The translations under genes were made by a program, and so were the position numbers. Of a stretch of 64,000 nucleotides of DNA, positions 24,701-35,079 are shown piece after piece. Each line of letters begins with the position of its first letter. The first letter of the stretch is position 1. The stretch comes from Fasciolopsis buskii. Lineage: Eukaryota; Platyhelminthes; Trematoda; Plagiorchiida; Fasciolidae. The notes beneath the pieces were generated by a model. It was not told where the DNA came from and made no database searches. It saw only the letters and a list, made by a program, of their open reading frames with translations. The DNA is taken from contig LUCM01009905.1 in NCBI GenBank assembly GCA_008360955.1, positions 432,406 to 496,405 on the forward strand, written 5' to 3'.

Positions 24701-27700
24701 TCCTAAGGTTAGTTTCACTGCTGAAAGAAGTGCTAGTTTCGCTACCCTCAGTTGAAGGCTGTACAACTACGGCTACGTCAGGGATGAAGAGACGGTTATC
24801 ATTTCTGCGGCTACTCGCATGAGAAGTACAATTACGTCCATCAAATAAGCAGCCATGGTAAATGGTGGCAGGATGTGGCGGCAACTAATCTTTATTTAAT
24901 GCCACAAACCCACCGATGGCAATGACGCGGAGGGGCTTAGTGTGGAACAAACAGTTTAATCCCCAATCGTCGTATCGCAGCGCAAGTACGTTCAAAGCTC
25001 CTGGTGATCGACTGAGTTGGAAACGACGAAAGCATTCCAAAGATTTTGAATATTGGCATTTTGCAGCCCAAGTTGGATGTTATCAAAATTTTGTATACGC
25101 TGAGCTTGACCTTTAGGTCAGAAACTTCATCACTAGCCGAAGTGATATCGCCAGTGTGGTATACATCTTTCTTGTTATTGTGCTCATCCGCAGACGCAAT
25201 TTAACTATGTACATTTTCTTAAATTTCAACTCTTTGCTCCTTATTAAACGAATAAAGCCTATATTTCTGGATTTCTAATCGTCTCATTCTCGTATGACGA
25301 GTATTTAAGTGGAACAAAACAAGCCACTGCTAGCCGTAATATGGTAAAAACTGCGCAGGTCTACCCGTGAGAGGGAACTCGAGCCAGGCTGCGTTGCACA
25401 GCACAGCAAAAGACCAGATCTGAGAATAAAGCCAAAATTAAGATCCATTTTGCCACAACACGACCTTCAGTTGCACTCGGTAGTCTTCAAGTGTTTTGTA
25501 TGTCACCACCATTTCAGAAGGACGAATACTATTAGACATAGACCTTTATAACGGTGGTAAACATTGCAAACGAACACATACTGAGCGGACGAAAAATAAA
25601 GCCGTAGGAAACAACACGCAGAATACAGCCTAACCGTACAACCGCATATTTTTCAACTCGTCTGACTCGACAGAAAGTGACGATGTTGCTGTTCAGTATT
25701 CTCAGCCAACTGATGCTAAGGACCCCAAACAACTGGCGAGGCACTTACTTCACCTGAGTCCGTTGTGCACTTTTATTCCTTGCTGTCAAGTCATCTAATG
25801 ATCCCCACGCGACTTCTTCCACTTAAGAGGAACGAAATGTTTACCCGAAACAACGAACTACTGAGCTAGATACGTTGACAAAATATCTTCTGAACCAGCA
25901 CTACGTACTGAATTTCTAACCTTAGGTCTGCTGACGCGGTCATTCAACTCAATCTAGATGCTTCGGAAACATCGATGGTAAAAAACCCCAAACAAGAACG
26001 TCTTCTGAAAGCTCATCACTGTAGATCTAAGAATCCTTGTTCAGAAAAATGAGACAAGCCTATGCGGAGGAGCCCAAGTCAGTATCCCAGCCTCTACGCT
26101 GATAAGTCACTTGCAAATGACAGGCAGCAGGTAAGTGGGCCACAGTTATACCGACTTAGTTTGAATATTCGGTTTAGATCCACCGGTCACTGGTTGTAGA
26201 GAACGATTTGTCGCCCGGCTTGTTACCAAACCTGAACTATTGTACATCAAACTTTGGGATCACGGTTGCTGCCCACCTCGCCCACTAGCTTGATTTTCTC
26301 CCTCCGGCACTCGCGCTAGTCATCCAACACGAGAAATTCGAGTCGTATCGTAACAGCTATTAAATGTTAGAATAGACTGTAGACAGGAGTTAACCGGACT
26401 ACTTCCTTGTGTAGCGCCAGAGTATGGCCATGCAGTTCACTTTGACCGAACGGACTGAAGCAGAGACTACGTAATGAAGTGACCGTATCGCAAGTCTTCG
26501 ATTTTTCCTAATCGCCATCTTGCATTCTAGAGCGTTGACTTCGGGTGCAGCAGACGATGTATTTGGCGGCAAGTTCGCCCTGCGGTCCCAGATCCAACCT
26601 CAACCAAACACACTGGGCCCGGCATAGGATGCTGAGGTTAATGGGACAAATAAGCATCAATTGACGACAGAACTCAGTAATGACCGCGAGAACCCGTGAG
26701 TTAAGGTAGCCGAACGAAACGGAAGTAACGCCTCAAATGAGCAAAAAACTAATTAGGGCACGGACTGCTAACGTGCGACCGAAGTTGAGTGCCCATTCAT
26801 GAGACACTGAAAACTCGGTCACTCGAGTGGAAACTTCGAATAGTTTAGCTGGCTACATGTTGATGTGATTACTCCGACGATAACTGAAGACTCGCGAAAG
26901 GTATCTCCTGATTACCTGACGGAAATGGATAGTTGAAATTTCGATTACTGAAGTGAAGAAAGCGGCCAATTCCGATGGACTACTGGTGAAGAGGCTCTGA
27001 TAAAAGCAACTGCCCATTGTTCCGTGACATCCGGAACGGTGTGCGTATCCCGTTATCGTGAGGTGAGTCACTGATTATACCTAGCTTAAAGAAACATGCA
27101 GTTGCTGCCTCAAGCACCGTGTAGTTAGTTTAATTCCAGTAGTCACCGAGGTACTGGGTTCGATAATGCCGCACCGCTTGACACCGTTTCGCGAGGGGTG
27201 ACATCCACAAACAGGGCGGACTTCGTCCAGGTATTTGCATCAATCAGATTTTCGCTCTACCGCAGTTACCCCGAACGCGCCACACACATACCACTACTCC
27301 ACGACTGTAGTTTTTTCGGCCTGAAAGGTGCGTTGGACTCAGTCGACTGTGCATCAATATTTAGTGCTCTCTGTCAGAATAGCACACCAAAGGATTTCGT
27401 AGGTTTCCTCTGAGTATTGCACACGCGTGAGGGCATATAGCGAATTGTTAATTTCGTTCGACGGAACATGGGCAACGCGAAGGCCGTAGTTTCACTCAAC
27501 GTATGTTCTGCACCCTCAAATCATAGTGACGTTACAAAATCGAACGGCAATAGTCCTGAACGTAAGATCGAATGGAGATCATCTCAGTTACCCCGGCCGT
27601 TGTGACAATGGTAGCACGGCATCAGAAGTGAGAACGCGTACATCCAAAGCCTCAGCAATTCACGTTGACCTGAAGCATTTGTGGCGTCGGCATGATATTT

Positions 27701-30700
27701 CACTGAAGTTGAAAAGTTGTATACTGTGCCGCAATGTGCCCGGTTTTGTTGAACGGTCTCGAGACGCAGAGCTTGTGTGCCGACCACCTTCCCCACTTGG
27801 TTCTAAGTCAGTGATGTCTATGCAGTATTGCCATTATAACTGCTTGGTCAAATTTAAAAACTAATAGAATCCACGTTTTCTATGGAAGTAAGCCTACTGT
27901 ATTTGTTGACATAGTTTACGCATGGGTGGTAGAAAGGGTGTTCCATAGCCACTAGGGCTCGTTACAAATGAAGAACAGGCAACCGTGAGACTGAAACTTG
28001 GAACGGTAGGGAACTAACAGATCAGATGGAGCAACGAAGGGGGATAGCAGGCCGCTATCAAAAAGCATCGTTCTTGCCATCGCGTGACGTTCCCCATGCG
28101 TGGGGACCAGGCAGAGAAAATGAGTGTAACTGAGATGAAGCCTTAGTATGAATACCCGAGATTAGTTTTGCACTCGTACGCCCTCGTACGGGTGTGCTAT
28201 CTCAGCGAAAACTTCCCGAGCTGATGCTTGGTGTGCGAATGAGCCCTTAAGAAACTGAATACAACACAATGGGTTCCTCCCAACACAGAAGCGTAAGGCA
28301 CGAGTTCTTTAGGAGGATGCATCTAATAATGTTCAGGACTTAACACAGCGGCAAAACTGGGAACAATACGGAACCAGAAAAGGTGTCGATTGCCCGATAT
28401 AGAAAAGACTAGCAGCAGCCGGTTAGTTCAGTTACTCAACTCCAAGATGCTAGCTAGTAGGTCCTCAGCATTTAACAATGACAAGAATTTTAGGCATACC
28501 TAGTCTGGCCCAATAGTGGGGTAGCATCGTGTCCCTTATGGAGATGAAACCAGTAAACTAATAACCCCAAAGTCCAACAAATACCAACTTACTTTAAAAT
28601 CACAGATGTAGTAGTCCCGTTCATGTATAGCAACGTCTGAAGGCTCCCGCATATGATTGCTACAATCAAACCAGCGTATGAGATCACCTTCCTCGGATAC
28701 GACGAAAACGGACGGAGATACACTGTCAATAGCAACAATGTGACCTAGAAAAGTTAGCAGATATGATGGAACCTACCGTTTTGATTGATCGCTAAACCCG
28801 CAACGATGTCAATATATCTGATCGGAATTCGGCGGACAAAATGGCCGCTTCGGCTGAAAAGTTGCATGCGAGACCGTTCGTTGCCACGGTCACAAACAAC
28901 ATAACGTTGACTTTGTCTAATAATCGCCACTTTTCTCGGATACCACAAAAGACCGTCGACACGGCCTGAAACCCCGAAGAACGAGACGAAGTCACCCCGT
29001 TTTGTGAATATCTAGGCGTAAGGATATAAATTTGGACTCACTTGTATTCTATGGTTGTAAGTGTCTGCAACCACGATTTCTTCGTCAAATCCCAAACAAA
29101 ACCCGTGTGGTGAGTTCAGACGACCAAGCTCACAGCCGAGAGATCCCCACTTCGTAAGAAGATTCATCTGAGAGCAGCGTGCTGTTCGAATTCTGCAGTA
29201 TTCGTACAGCGTTGCATTATAATTCATCGGGAGCTTTTGTTTTAGAAGCATTCCAGAATCCATGTCCAAACCGGGCATTCCAACTTGATTGGCCAGCGGA
29301 CGTAGGGCATTTGCGTTCAACTCAGGTGGTAAAAACTGAGTGGTCAGATACGATGGATCAACCTGAGATACGTTTGTGAGAAAGTCCGGGTGATCAATGC
29401 TATTCATGGTATTTGATAAATCATTCCAGTTGGTAATTGGACGAGTAAGAACACCGGAATCTGACTGTGGTGTAATAAATGAGTCCATGTGTCCATTACC
29501 AGTGGGCCCCATCTGTAAATGCAGGACGTTGTTCTGTCCACGACCAGACCCCTGGCTCTCAGTTGGGCTCACGGAAGGGAGTGGCCCCGTGGAATTACTG
29601 ATCGCGGTTGCTGTTCCGTTGCCAATTGGGCAATCTGCCTTCAGGCTTAATCGTTTCAGGTCATCTGAAACATCACCGGCGGCAGACAAGCTTGCCAAGT
29701 GCGGACTCGTTCGTGCAAACGGTTGGAAAACGGAATCGGATCGCTGCATAGGCGGTGGATCAAAGCTCCCAAATTGTTGTCTCACTACGTCATGCACCAC
29801 GCAAGACAACGGTGAGAAACTGGGTTTTGGTGTGTTGTCATTTACTGAAGGAGTTTTGCTGAGACTGTCAAAGCACGCTAGAACATTCTTTGTGAGTTTA
29901 CACATTTCTATATTGGAGCACTTCATAAGGTATGTCTTGGAAAATTCGCAGGCAAAGTCAATGTGATCAACAATCTTTCCTATTGCGTGGATGCGTGACC
30001 ATATCTTCATTTCCAGTTCATCGTGCAATTCGCGATTACGTTGCATGAAGTGATCCTTAAAAAGTTAGATAGGCTAGCGTGACCTCACCTTCACCGTGTC
30101 AAGGGCAATCCGCCATTGATTATAGGTTTCCTGAATGCGATCTTTGTTCTTCCCACGTGAAACACTCAGATCCGAGAGAAACCCGTGCAAAGATTCCATC
30201 AATTCGCGGAGTTCTTTTTGTTTTGCTGTACATGATTCCACCATGCTGGGGAGCAACGATTTTACGTGACTCGGTACTAAATCCAAACTTGATGTGATAT
30301 GTCCCTTGTGATCAGCTTCTAGACAAAGTTCACATAACGGCACCTTTAAAATTCGATATGAGTACCCCACTTACGTGGCACTGCATACAAAAGAGGTGGT
30401 AAGACAGCTCTGAATGACTCGTGCACATAACTGGTTTAGCGTTTTTCATTGTCTGCTGCAGTACATCCGCGTTTTTCTTCTCCTCGTCCGTCAGAACAAG
30501 GACCTCGTGATGGGAGAACACTTTCATCACCTAAAATATTAGAGGTTCCCAATTAATTCACCTTATGTATGCCACGGCATCTTTCGCAAAGAGTACCGGC
30601 GCAATGTAAACAACGGTAGAGCGCCTCGTTACCGTCCGTGCATACCGAACACCGAACCGCACAGCTGTTGGCAGTTGGCTTATCTTCATCTGGTTTATTG

Positions 30701-30990
30701 TCAATTATCGAGGTATCGTAAGTCTCAAGTGACTTCAAAGCACCCGAAAATATTTCACATCGAGGACATTTAGTATAAGCTGCAACACTGTCGTGCTTTT
30801 CAAAGCTGCGCAAACATTCTCGATCGAATATGTGCAGACAGTTTAAAATCACCGGATCAACAAAGGGCTTTTCACATACACTGCAAACAGTCGGTAACCC
30901 GGTGGTTTCCTCTAGAGGCGCCGCCTTAGTAAGATCCCCGTCGAGCAGCGGATTCCAACCCTCTGGCGACTCACAGGGATTATCTAGCAT
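18409..30990 (-). CDS. nhl-1: RING/B-box/NHL protein of the nhl-1 (TRIM-NHL) family, 7 exons, 849 aa predicted
   Basis: Joining minus-strand exons 30990-30562, 30530-30375, 30343-30089, 30055-29042, 29011-28777, 28744-28593 and 18717-18409 gives one 849-residue frame ending in TGA. All six introns are GT-AG and the frame is kept at every junction. Domain order: RING about residues 36-78, B-box 1 about 110-142, B-box 2 179-210 (all eight zinc ligands present), a charged probable coiled coil to about 330, a Ser/Pro/Thr-rich linker of about 240 residues, and NHL repeats from about 582 to the C-terminus. No filamin domain was recognised. Family knowledge: TRIM-NHL proteins are ubiquitin ligases or RNA-binding regulators built on an NHL propeller. 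The motifs 'WYPRKVA', '[11 protein letters not shown]', '[10 protein letters not shown]', 'GDSHGNRFH' and the C-terminal 'LVLNTLYI' match nhl-1-type proteins better than Brat or TRIM32. The substrate or RNA target is unknown. An in-frame TAG five codons upstream supports the start at 30990. Confidence 0.88.
18994..19320 (-). CDS. Open frame with one membrane segment inside nhl-1 intron 6
   Basis: At least 100 codons open, same strand as nhl-1. It contains a clear hydrophobic segment '[18 protein letters not shown]' preceded by a polar region with '[15 protein letters not shown]', and a helix-like tail. Near its end lies 'gacaggtgc', which could be a splice donor. No family recognised. It may be an exon of a nested or alternative transcript or a chance frame; nothing decides. 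Confidence 0.25.
   Translation of the reverse strand, partial: SQPEQDISLHFSPSGDENVLWRRNGVHMTQQENYSTIVRNWLVMVAIFILGCMFAAVTSSLMFKSQIIRNNDTTEIAGFVKNILKLSLLSIQLLDVSRMSSARQVLIP
20551..20715 (+). repeat. Dispersed repeat, member 2
   Basis: Shares blocks 'gattttgaatcttggc', 'cagcccacgttggatgta' and 'gctcagcttgac' with 25041-25165, and its end 'ccggtaaccgtgaccctgaa' with 8752-8835. Together these outline a family of at least 150 bp. No open frame; SINE or element tail is possible. Confidence 0.65.
20965..21760 (+). mobile_element. CR1-like non-LTR endonuclease fragment
   Basis: Reads '[20 protein letters not shown]' (the GGGV region), '[13 protein letters not shown]', then 'LKLVAGDFN' (endonuclease GDFN motif, intact), after a shift '[13 protein letters not shown]', and 'RFDHPQV' for the terminal (S/F)DH motif. 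Beyond 21520 comes '[20 protein letters not shown]', the usual segment between endonuclease and RT. RT is absent. It lies in nhl-1 intron 6, antisense to the gene. Several stops. Confidence 0.75.
21770..23580. other. Intron 6 stretch without identifiable feature
   Basis: No motif, RNA or clear repeat recognised. Confidence 0.3.
23590..23945 (+). mobile_element. RTE-like non-LTR fragment, C-terminal region
   Basis: Reads '[13 protein letters not shown]'-like sequence (in mixed frames '[11 protein letters not shown]'), then '[19 protein letters not shown]' and 'MSNAVV', matching the 'FDHxCLRxIARxxWxxxxSNxxV' segment behind the RT of flatworm RTE-like elements. Truncated on both sides. The family looks different from the copy at 440-2935. 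Antisense to nhl-1. Confidence 0.65.
23950..25035. other. Intron 6 stretch without identifiable feature
   Basis: No supportable coding or RNA feature; short open frames without motifs. Confidence 0.3.
25041..25165 (+). repeat. Dispersed repeat, member 3
   Basis: Aligns with 20551-20670 in the same orientation: 'gattttgaatattggc', 'cagcccaagttggatgt', 'gctgagcttgacctttag', and a shared 'gtgatatcgccagtg'-type block. It lacks the final 'ggtaaccgtgacc' module. Confidence 0.65.
25170..26535. other. Intron 6 stretch without identifiable feature
   Basis: No motif recognised. Confidence 0.3.
26545..27850 (+). mobile_element. RTE-like non-LTR element, second decayed copy with internal deletion
   Basis: Nucleotide similarity to 440-2935 starts at 'gatgtatttggcggcaag' (compare 'gactatgcatttggcagcag' at 961) and is traceable to about 27850 (compare 2600). 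Readable parts: '[19 protein letters not shown]' (RT motif A, F-D-L changed to F-G-L), then motifs B and C are missing, then '[20 protein letters not shown]' and '[10 protein letters not shown]'. The part equivalent to about 1985-2235 of the first copy is deleted. Lies in nhl-1 intron 6, antisense to it. Confidence 0.78.
27940..28005 (+). repeat. Dispersed repeat, member 4
   Basis: 'ccatagccactagggct' and 'caaccgtgagactgaaactt' match the reverse complement of 8752-8835 with a shorter middle. Confidence 0.55.
28593..28744 (-). CDS. nhl-1: nhl-1 exon 6: NHL repeat 4
   Basis: 152 nt between acceptor 'ttctag' and donor gtaagt. Encodes the segment with '[14 protein letters not shown]', '[16 protein letters not shown]' and 'YYICDFK'. 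It completes the phase-1 Gly codon of exon 5 and ends in phase 0, matching exon 7. It is too short to stand out as an open frame and was found by following the NHL pattern through the splice sites. Confidence 0.85.
28777..29011 (-). CDS. nhl-1: nhl-1 exon 5: NHL repeats 2-3
   Basis: 235 nt after acceptor 'cctag'. Encodes the repeat segments containing '[19 protein letters not shown]', '[19 protein letters not shown]' and '[14 protein letters not shown]'. It ends in phase 1 before donor gtaggt; intron 5 (28745-28776) is 32 bp. Confidence 0.88.
29042..30055 (-). CDS. nhl-1: nhl-1 exon 4: coiled coil, low-complexity linker and first NHL repeat
   Basis: 338 codons, the largest exon. It starts with helical residues continuing exon 3, then a long Ser/Pro/Thr/Gly-rich, probably disordered linker, and ends with an NHL repeat beginning '[18 protein letters not shown]' and closing 'ADTYNHRIQ' exactly at donor gtgagt. 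Intron 4 (29012-29041) is 30 bp; it is a multiple of three but carries an in-frame TAG, so retention would truncate the protein. Confidence 0.9.
30089..30343 (-). CDS. nhl-1: nhl-1 exon 3: second half of B-box 2 and start of coiled coil
   Basis: 85 codons. Completes B-box 2 with C199, C202, H207, H210, then a Lys/Glu/Leu-rich helical stretch typical of the TRIM coiled coil. Donor gtgagg; intron 3 (30056-30088) is 33 bp and phase 0. Confidence 0.87.
30375..30530 (-). CDS. nhl-1: nhl-1 exon 2: linker and first half of B-box 2
   Basis: 52 codons between acceptor 'ttttag' and donor 'gtaagt'. Carries C179, H182, C191, C194 of B-box 2, so the zinc-binding fold is split across the exon 2/3 junction. 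Intron 2 (30344-30374) is 31 bp and phase 0. Confidence 0.88.
30562..30990 (-). CDS. nhl-1: nhl-1 exon 1: start codon, RING finger and B-box 1
   Basis: 143 codons, ending AAG before donor gtgaat. RING ligands: C36, C39, C51, H53, C59, C75, C78; the position expected to hold the fifth ligand is Asp56 (GAT). B-box 1-type cysteines are C114, C117, C127, C130, C135, C138, with H142 at the exon end. Intron 1 (30531-30561) is 31 bp and phase 0. Confidence 0.88.
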
Positions 30991-30999
30991 AGCAGGCGA

Positions 31000-33900
31000 G
31001 CTCTAGCAACGGATGCCGGATTAGCGCCCAGAGGCAGGAAGCCAAGTGAACATGGACCTAGAGCCAGTAAAACAAATTCACAACCTCTAATTCTACCTGT
31101 CTTGTGTCACTTAATTCATTGACAGATGCGCGTTCCGAATACTCCCTGCCAGAGAAATGTTATTCTTCATGCCAAATTATCACGGCTAAGCTATGTAGCC
31201 TGCAGACCGCCATATTTGCTGTTGCATGCAATTGGGAGCTACTTTGGAGGGCTTTTTTGGTTGGAATCCATGCAAAGGAGACTTTCTAATGCTATACGCT
31301 TCTGTTATCTTTCGCCGAGGCTGTCAATGGTGGGTCGGCTCTTTCGGGAGATGCCGAGTATCACAGAATCGACAATGGTCGCATAGGAAGCAGATTGACT
31401 GGAGAAGCTACCCAACTGTACCTGCCGCTTCATCCTGTAGTAAACAATCCACGCTAGCTGTCTGTTGTTCTCAATGCGTGCCGAGATCATGTGGGACTCA
31501 GAGCCACTACCTTGATCTGGCGGCAGGCATGCTATGAACCTGGCACCAGTGGCCAGCCTAACCTCATGAACCACATGCCAACGATCACAGTCACCCTCAG
31601 TGTCTCAGGGGAAACGGAACGAATAGCTACGATAATTGGAAGACAGGAACCACCGTTTCCCTTCAGATGAGCCCTACGTGTTTTATCCGTAGAATCCCAG
31701 GAATGCCCTTGACCCACAGGTCTCAGTTAGAAGACATCAGTGAGACATACAAGTCACTTTTAAAGATCTAAGTTGCCCCTCCTTGGAAAGGGGAAAGTTG
31801 CTTGACGTTAACGGCAAAATTTGGAAGTAGGTGGACGTTCTTTTCAACTGAAAGCAAAGAGTTAACAGCATCAGTTTCAAATTTCTTGTTACTGACAGCC
31901 AGGGGAAGAACAAAGGGGAGATGTGTTCATTCGAACCTCAAAATTTTCTCTCCACTAGTGAGTGGCTTTTTCCTTAGATTTGTCCGTGTGAGATTATTCG
32001 AGGTAGCCCGTTATGAAACGAAATGTGTGATCCTCCAGTTTTGTTGTGGAGTCTTACAGTGCTGTGCGAGCACATTAAAGCATTTGTTAGGAGTGTTGGG
32101 TTACAGACCACTGCTAACAGCTTACTATCCGACCTTCAGTTATAACTTCTCAGGTAGCTGAGATGTCACAGAAGAGGGGACGTCCTCATGATGGATGACT
32201 CCGGCTATCGTTTCCTCCGTCAGAATTCCCTATGACTGAAGATCAGCTGGCAGTAAGAATTTCTGCGTCAGTTTCTTTGAGGTCACCCTAGTTTTGGCGG
32301 GGGATGTCTTCTTGAATTCAGCTCTGAGACTATCCGCCAAATTTGCGGGTTTCGTTGAAGAGGACTGAACGATTATAGTAAAAGCACTTGAGTAAATGTT
32401 TAGGAGCTGATGTTTCACTGCAAATGTCACTAGCTTTTTGATTGTTGGTGGGTAATTCGTGGTAGAATATGGCTGGACCAGTGACACTGCTAACTTTGGG
32501 AGTCGGGAGACGCCGGATATTCTCGGTGAAGTGATGGATCAGAGAAGTTGGTCCGTTACACGCTACTCAGCAAGTGGCCGATTATCGGCAGTGTTTGTTT
32601 AATTTAATGTGATGTTGGCTGCTTGTGGCTAATTTGGTTGTTTCCAAAAGCTTGGCGCACATGTAATTTGCTATCCTCACTGGTTAGCTCAGCGTAACTA
32701 TCTTTCCAATCTGTTTCTTATGCCAATAAATGTGGATCCCCACGGACCTTTACCCTTGCTCTTCGAATCGTGGGACGCTGGACAGAGGCGGCCTCCGAAA
32801 AAGGGATAGCGCAACTCTCCTTGAAGGCAACGGACCCTATGGCTTGCAAGTTTTCGCGTCGGGGTTGGAGTGCGGCGCAATTATAGAGAAACCTTCGTCT
32901 ATAATTAAGTATCGAACTACAACGGTAGTGTAGGGCCCACTTATTTCCTGCCCCTAGAGCTTAACACACATAAATCATGACTTAACGCCGGTTTAAAGAG
33001 GACGAAGGACTGCATTGACACCCGGTCTCCAAGCCTTGGATTCTACAAATTTACTATCGCGTTTGGGAGAGATGGTGACCTAAATATTGGTCACAATTGA
33101 TTTTTGTTAGCTTCTCGTGGTTATTCTGCAAGAATTTATGAATGTTACTTAGTGGCAGTCAATATAAGGCAAAAAATCCAGTTCTAATCACGAAAACCAA
33201 CACCTGAGTCTCTAATGCAATCTCCAGTGTGAAAACAAAGTTCCCAACTCACGAAAAGACTGGTCCAGGGCTCCACGAATTGTCCGCTGACCGTATACTG
33301 AGTACTACGCTGCACAGCTCCTCGTTGAGAATTGTTGCCTCTTTTTTAGTCCACCAAATTGGTATTCCAACACATTTTATAATAATATTAATAATACTGT
33401 ATATTTCTCGATTTGCGAGACGCATGCGCAAGGCAAGGTCAAATTTTTACAAGGATGATGCACGGTATATGTAAATGATAGAAATCGAATGGGATAAGGG
33501 GATGGGAACAATATTGAGTTATTGCAGAAGCTCATTGGAAAGTGAAATGAGATGCTGCAAAGCAATGTTGAAAGTACAAGTATGCCAGTGAAAAGCAAAA
33601 AACAGAAAACTGAATTTTCAAGATCAAAAAGAGTTTCCTGGGACTGTTTGCAAGCAGCGGATTACGAGTTATTTCGTGTTTAAGTGCATTAAATGTGCTC
33701 ATTGCTGGCGCACAACATGGATGGAGCTCAATGGTGCATATCGATATACGGCCAGAGACACCAAACGTCGGGAGTGTTGCGTAATGAACGGGAACGTGAA
33801 GCTGAAGAGACGAAAAGCAGTGGTAATGCGGTTATTGGATAGTTGTAGTGAAAACCAGGCGGAACGTCAAGCAAACTGGATGAGACACGTAGTTGACAAC

Positions 33901-34990
33901 AAACGGCCAAAAAATGCTTAGAGCGAAAGAAGATTGTCTCAAACTATCTGGAGGAAATTCGTGAAGCTTCGGGTATGGAACTCCAGGGATAGTGATTATA
34001 TTAACATATGGATGGCAGCAAGCTGTACCGGGAGGCGCGTCAGATAAGAGAAATTGTGCATGAACACTCCTTAAATACACTAGCCAAGAATGCCCTCTAT
34101 GCTGTCATTTACGTTCTTGCATCTTTTCATCTTAGTCATCAGTACGGGAGGGAAATATGAGGTGCACAAGCCGTTCCGGAGACAGCAGCAATCGCGGTTT
34201 TGCTCGATCGCAAAGATGCGAGTTGAGATATCCAGTGCGATAATCCGCGTAGTTACCGCTGACCAGGCCAGAACTCGAGAACAAGTTCTAGCTAACAAGT
34301 TCCTAACAGGAATGATAGGGTAGAAGGTTTGGAATCGCCAGTACGAGGACGAAAGCGCTAGCAGCGCGTCTGCTGCGGACGGGAGATCGCGAGGAACGGT
34401 ATACCGCAGTTGCCACAAGGAAACTGTTTCCAAAATTTCCGTTCACCGTTTTGTTTTTTCCTGCCAAGCTTTATTCATTCTTAAGGAAATTTCCGGGTAC
34501 GTTACCAGTTCAGTTCGGTTTGCCGCGTGTAAAAATACTGGCAAACGAGATGCGTAAGTCTATAATGGTCATTCTACAATTCTCAGACATGGTTGTATGG
34601 TGCGTCCGTTCGAAAGTTTTGCTTAACTCTCCTTAGCAGCATTTTCTACCCGGCTTTCACCAAAGTGTTCTGAGGGTATTTTCGTCAAACTGAGACTCAA
34701 ATTTTTATTGTTATTTGTCTGTGATTCAAGTGCACTCATTTTATGGTAACAGCCACATAGACTTAACTAATTGCATACGGGCCTAGACGTACCCATTGGC
34801 AACTGTGAGCAATAATTCTGCCTACACATTTTCATTCCTTTTTGGAATTTCTCTCTTACCTGCAATTCGGTCGCTCTTGTCACGCCCAAGAATGATTCGA
34901 AAGCGCTTGCGAAAACGGAAGAGATAGACTACTTAGATGGAACCACTGGCACTGGTAAACATGTTTAGTTTACAAAATCCGAATCACTTA
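31000..34990. other. Upstream region of nhl-1 without identifiable gene
   Basis: The promoter and 5' UTR of nhl-1 should begin here, but I see no decisive core-promoter element. An AG ('ttgctag') lies 13 bases before the start codon and could be a cis- or trans-splice acceptor. Open frames of about 100-119 codons (31226-31537 and 31802-32161, plus; 31305-31574, minus) show no recognised motif. Confidence 0.3.
33397..33466 (+). repeat. Dispersed repeat family, member 1
   Basis: 'gtatatttctcgat', 'gcaaggcaaggtcaaatt' and 'acaaggatgatgca' match 58531-58596 in order and spacing. Confidence 0.6.
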
Positions 34991-35079
34991 AAAAATTAGG
35001 CAATATTTGGTAGATTTCCGAGGTGCCAGTAATGCAGCCAAACGTAAAATCACCGGCCTCAAGTGGATGGAGGGCGCTC

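Larger units (their letters stand above)
18718..28592 (-). other. nhl-1 intron 6, 9,875 bp
   Basis: Donor gtaagt at 28592-28587, acceptor ending 'atttaag' at 18718. The protein reads across it as ...'CDFK' then 'AHCVIVF'..., as in an NHL repeat. The intron holds a CR1-like endonuclease, two RTE-like fragments and dispersed repeats, all reading on the plus strand (antisense to the gene), plus one same-strand open frame with a membrane segment. Confidence 0.82.

Noticed and set aside
25270..25300. 'cgtctcattctcgt' similar to one arm of the fold-back element at 4390-4684
   Set aside because: Only about 14 bp match; no second arm nearby.
29397..29966. 189-codon open frame on the plus strand
   Set aside because: It lies wholly antisense to nhl-1 exon 4 and shows no motif; it is the shadow of the coding exon.
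31104..31574. Open frames of 61-103 codons on both strands upstream of nhl-1
   Set aside because: No recognised domain, no splice context connecting them to nhl-1, and they contradict each other by strand.
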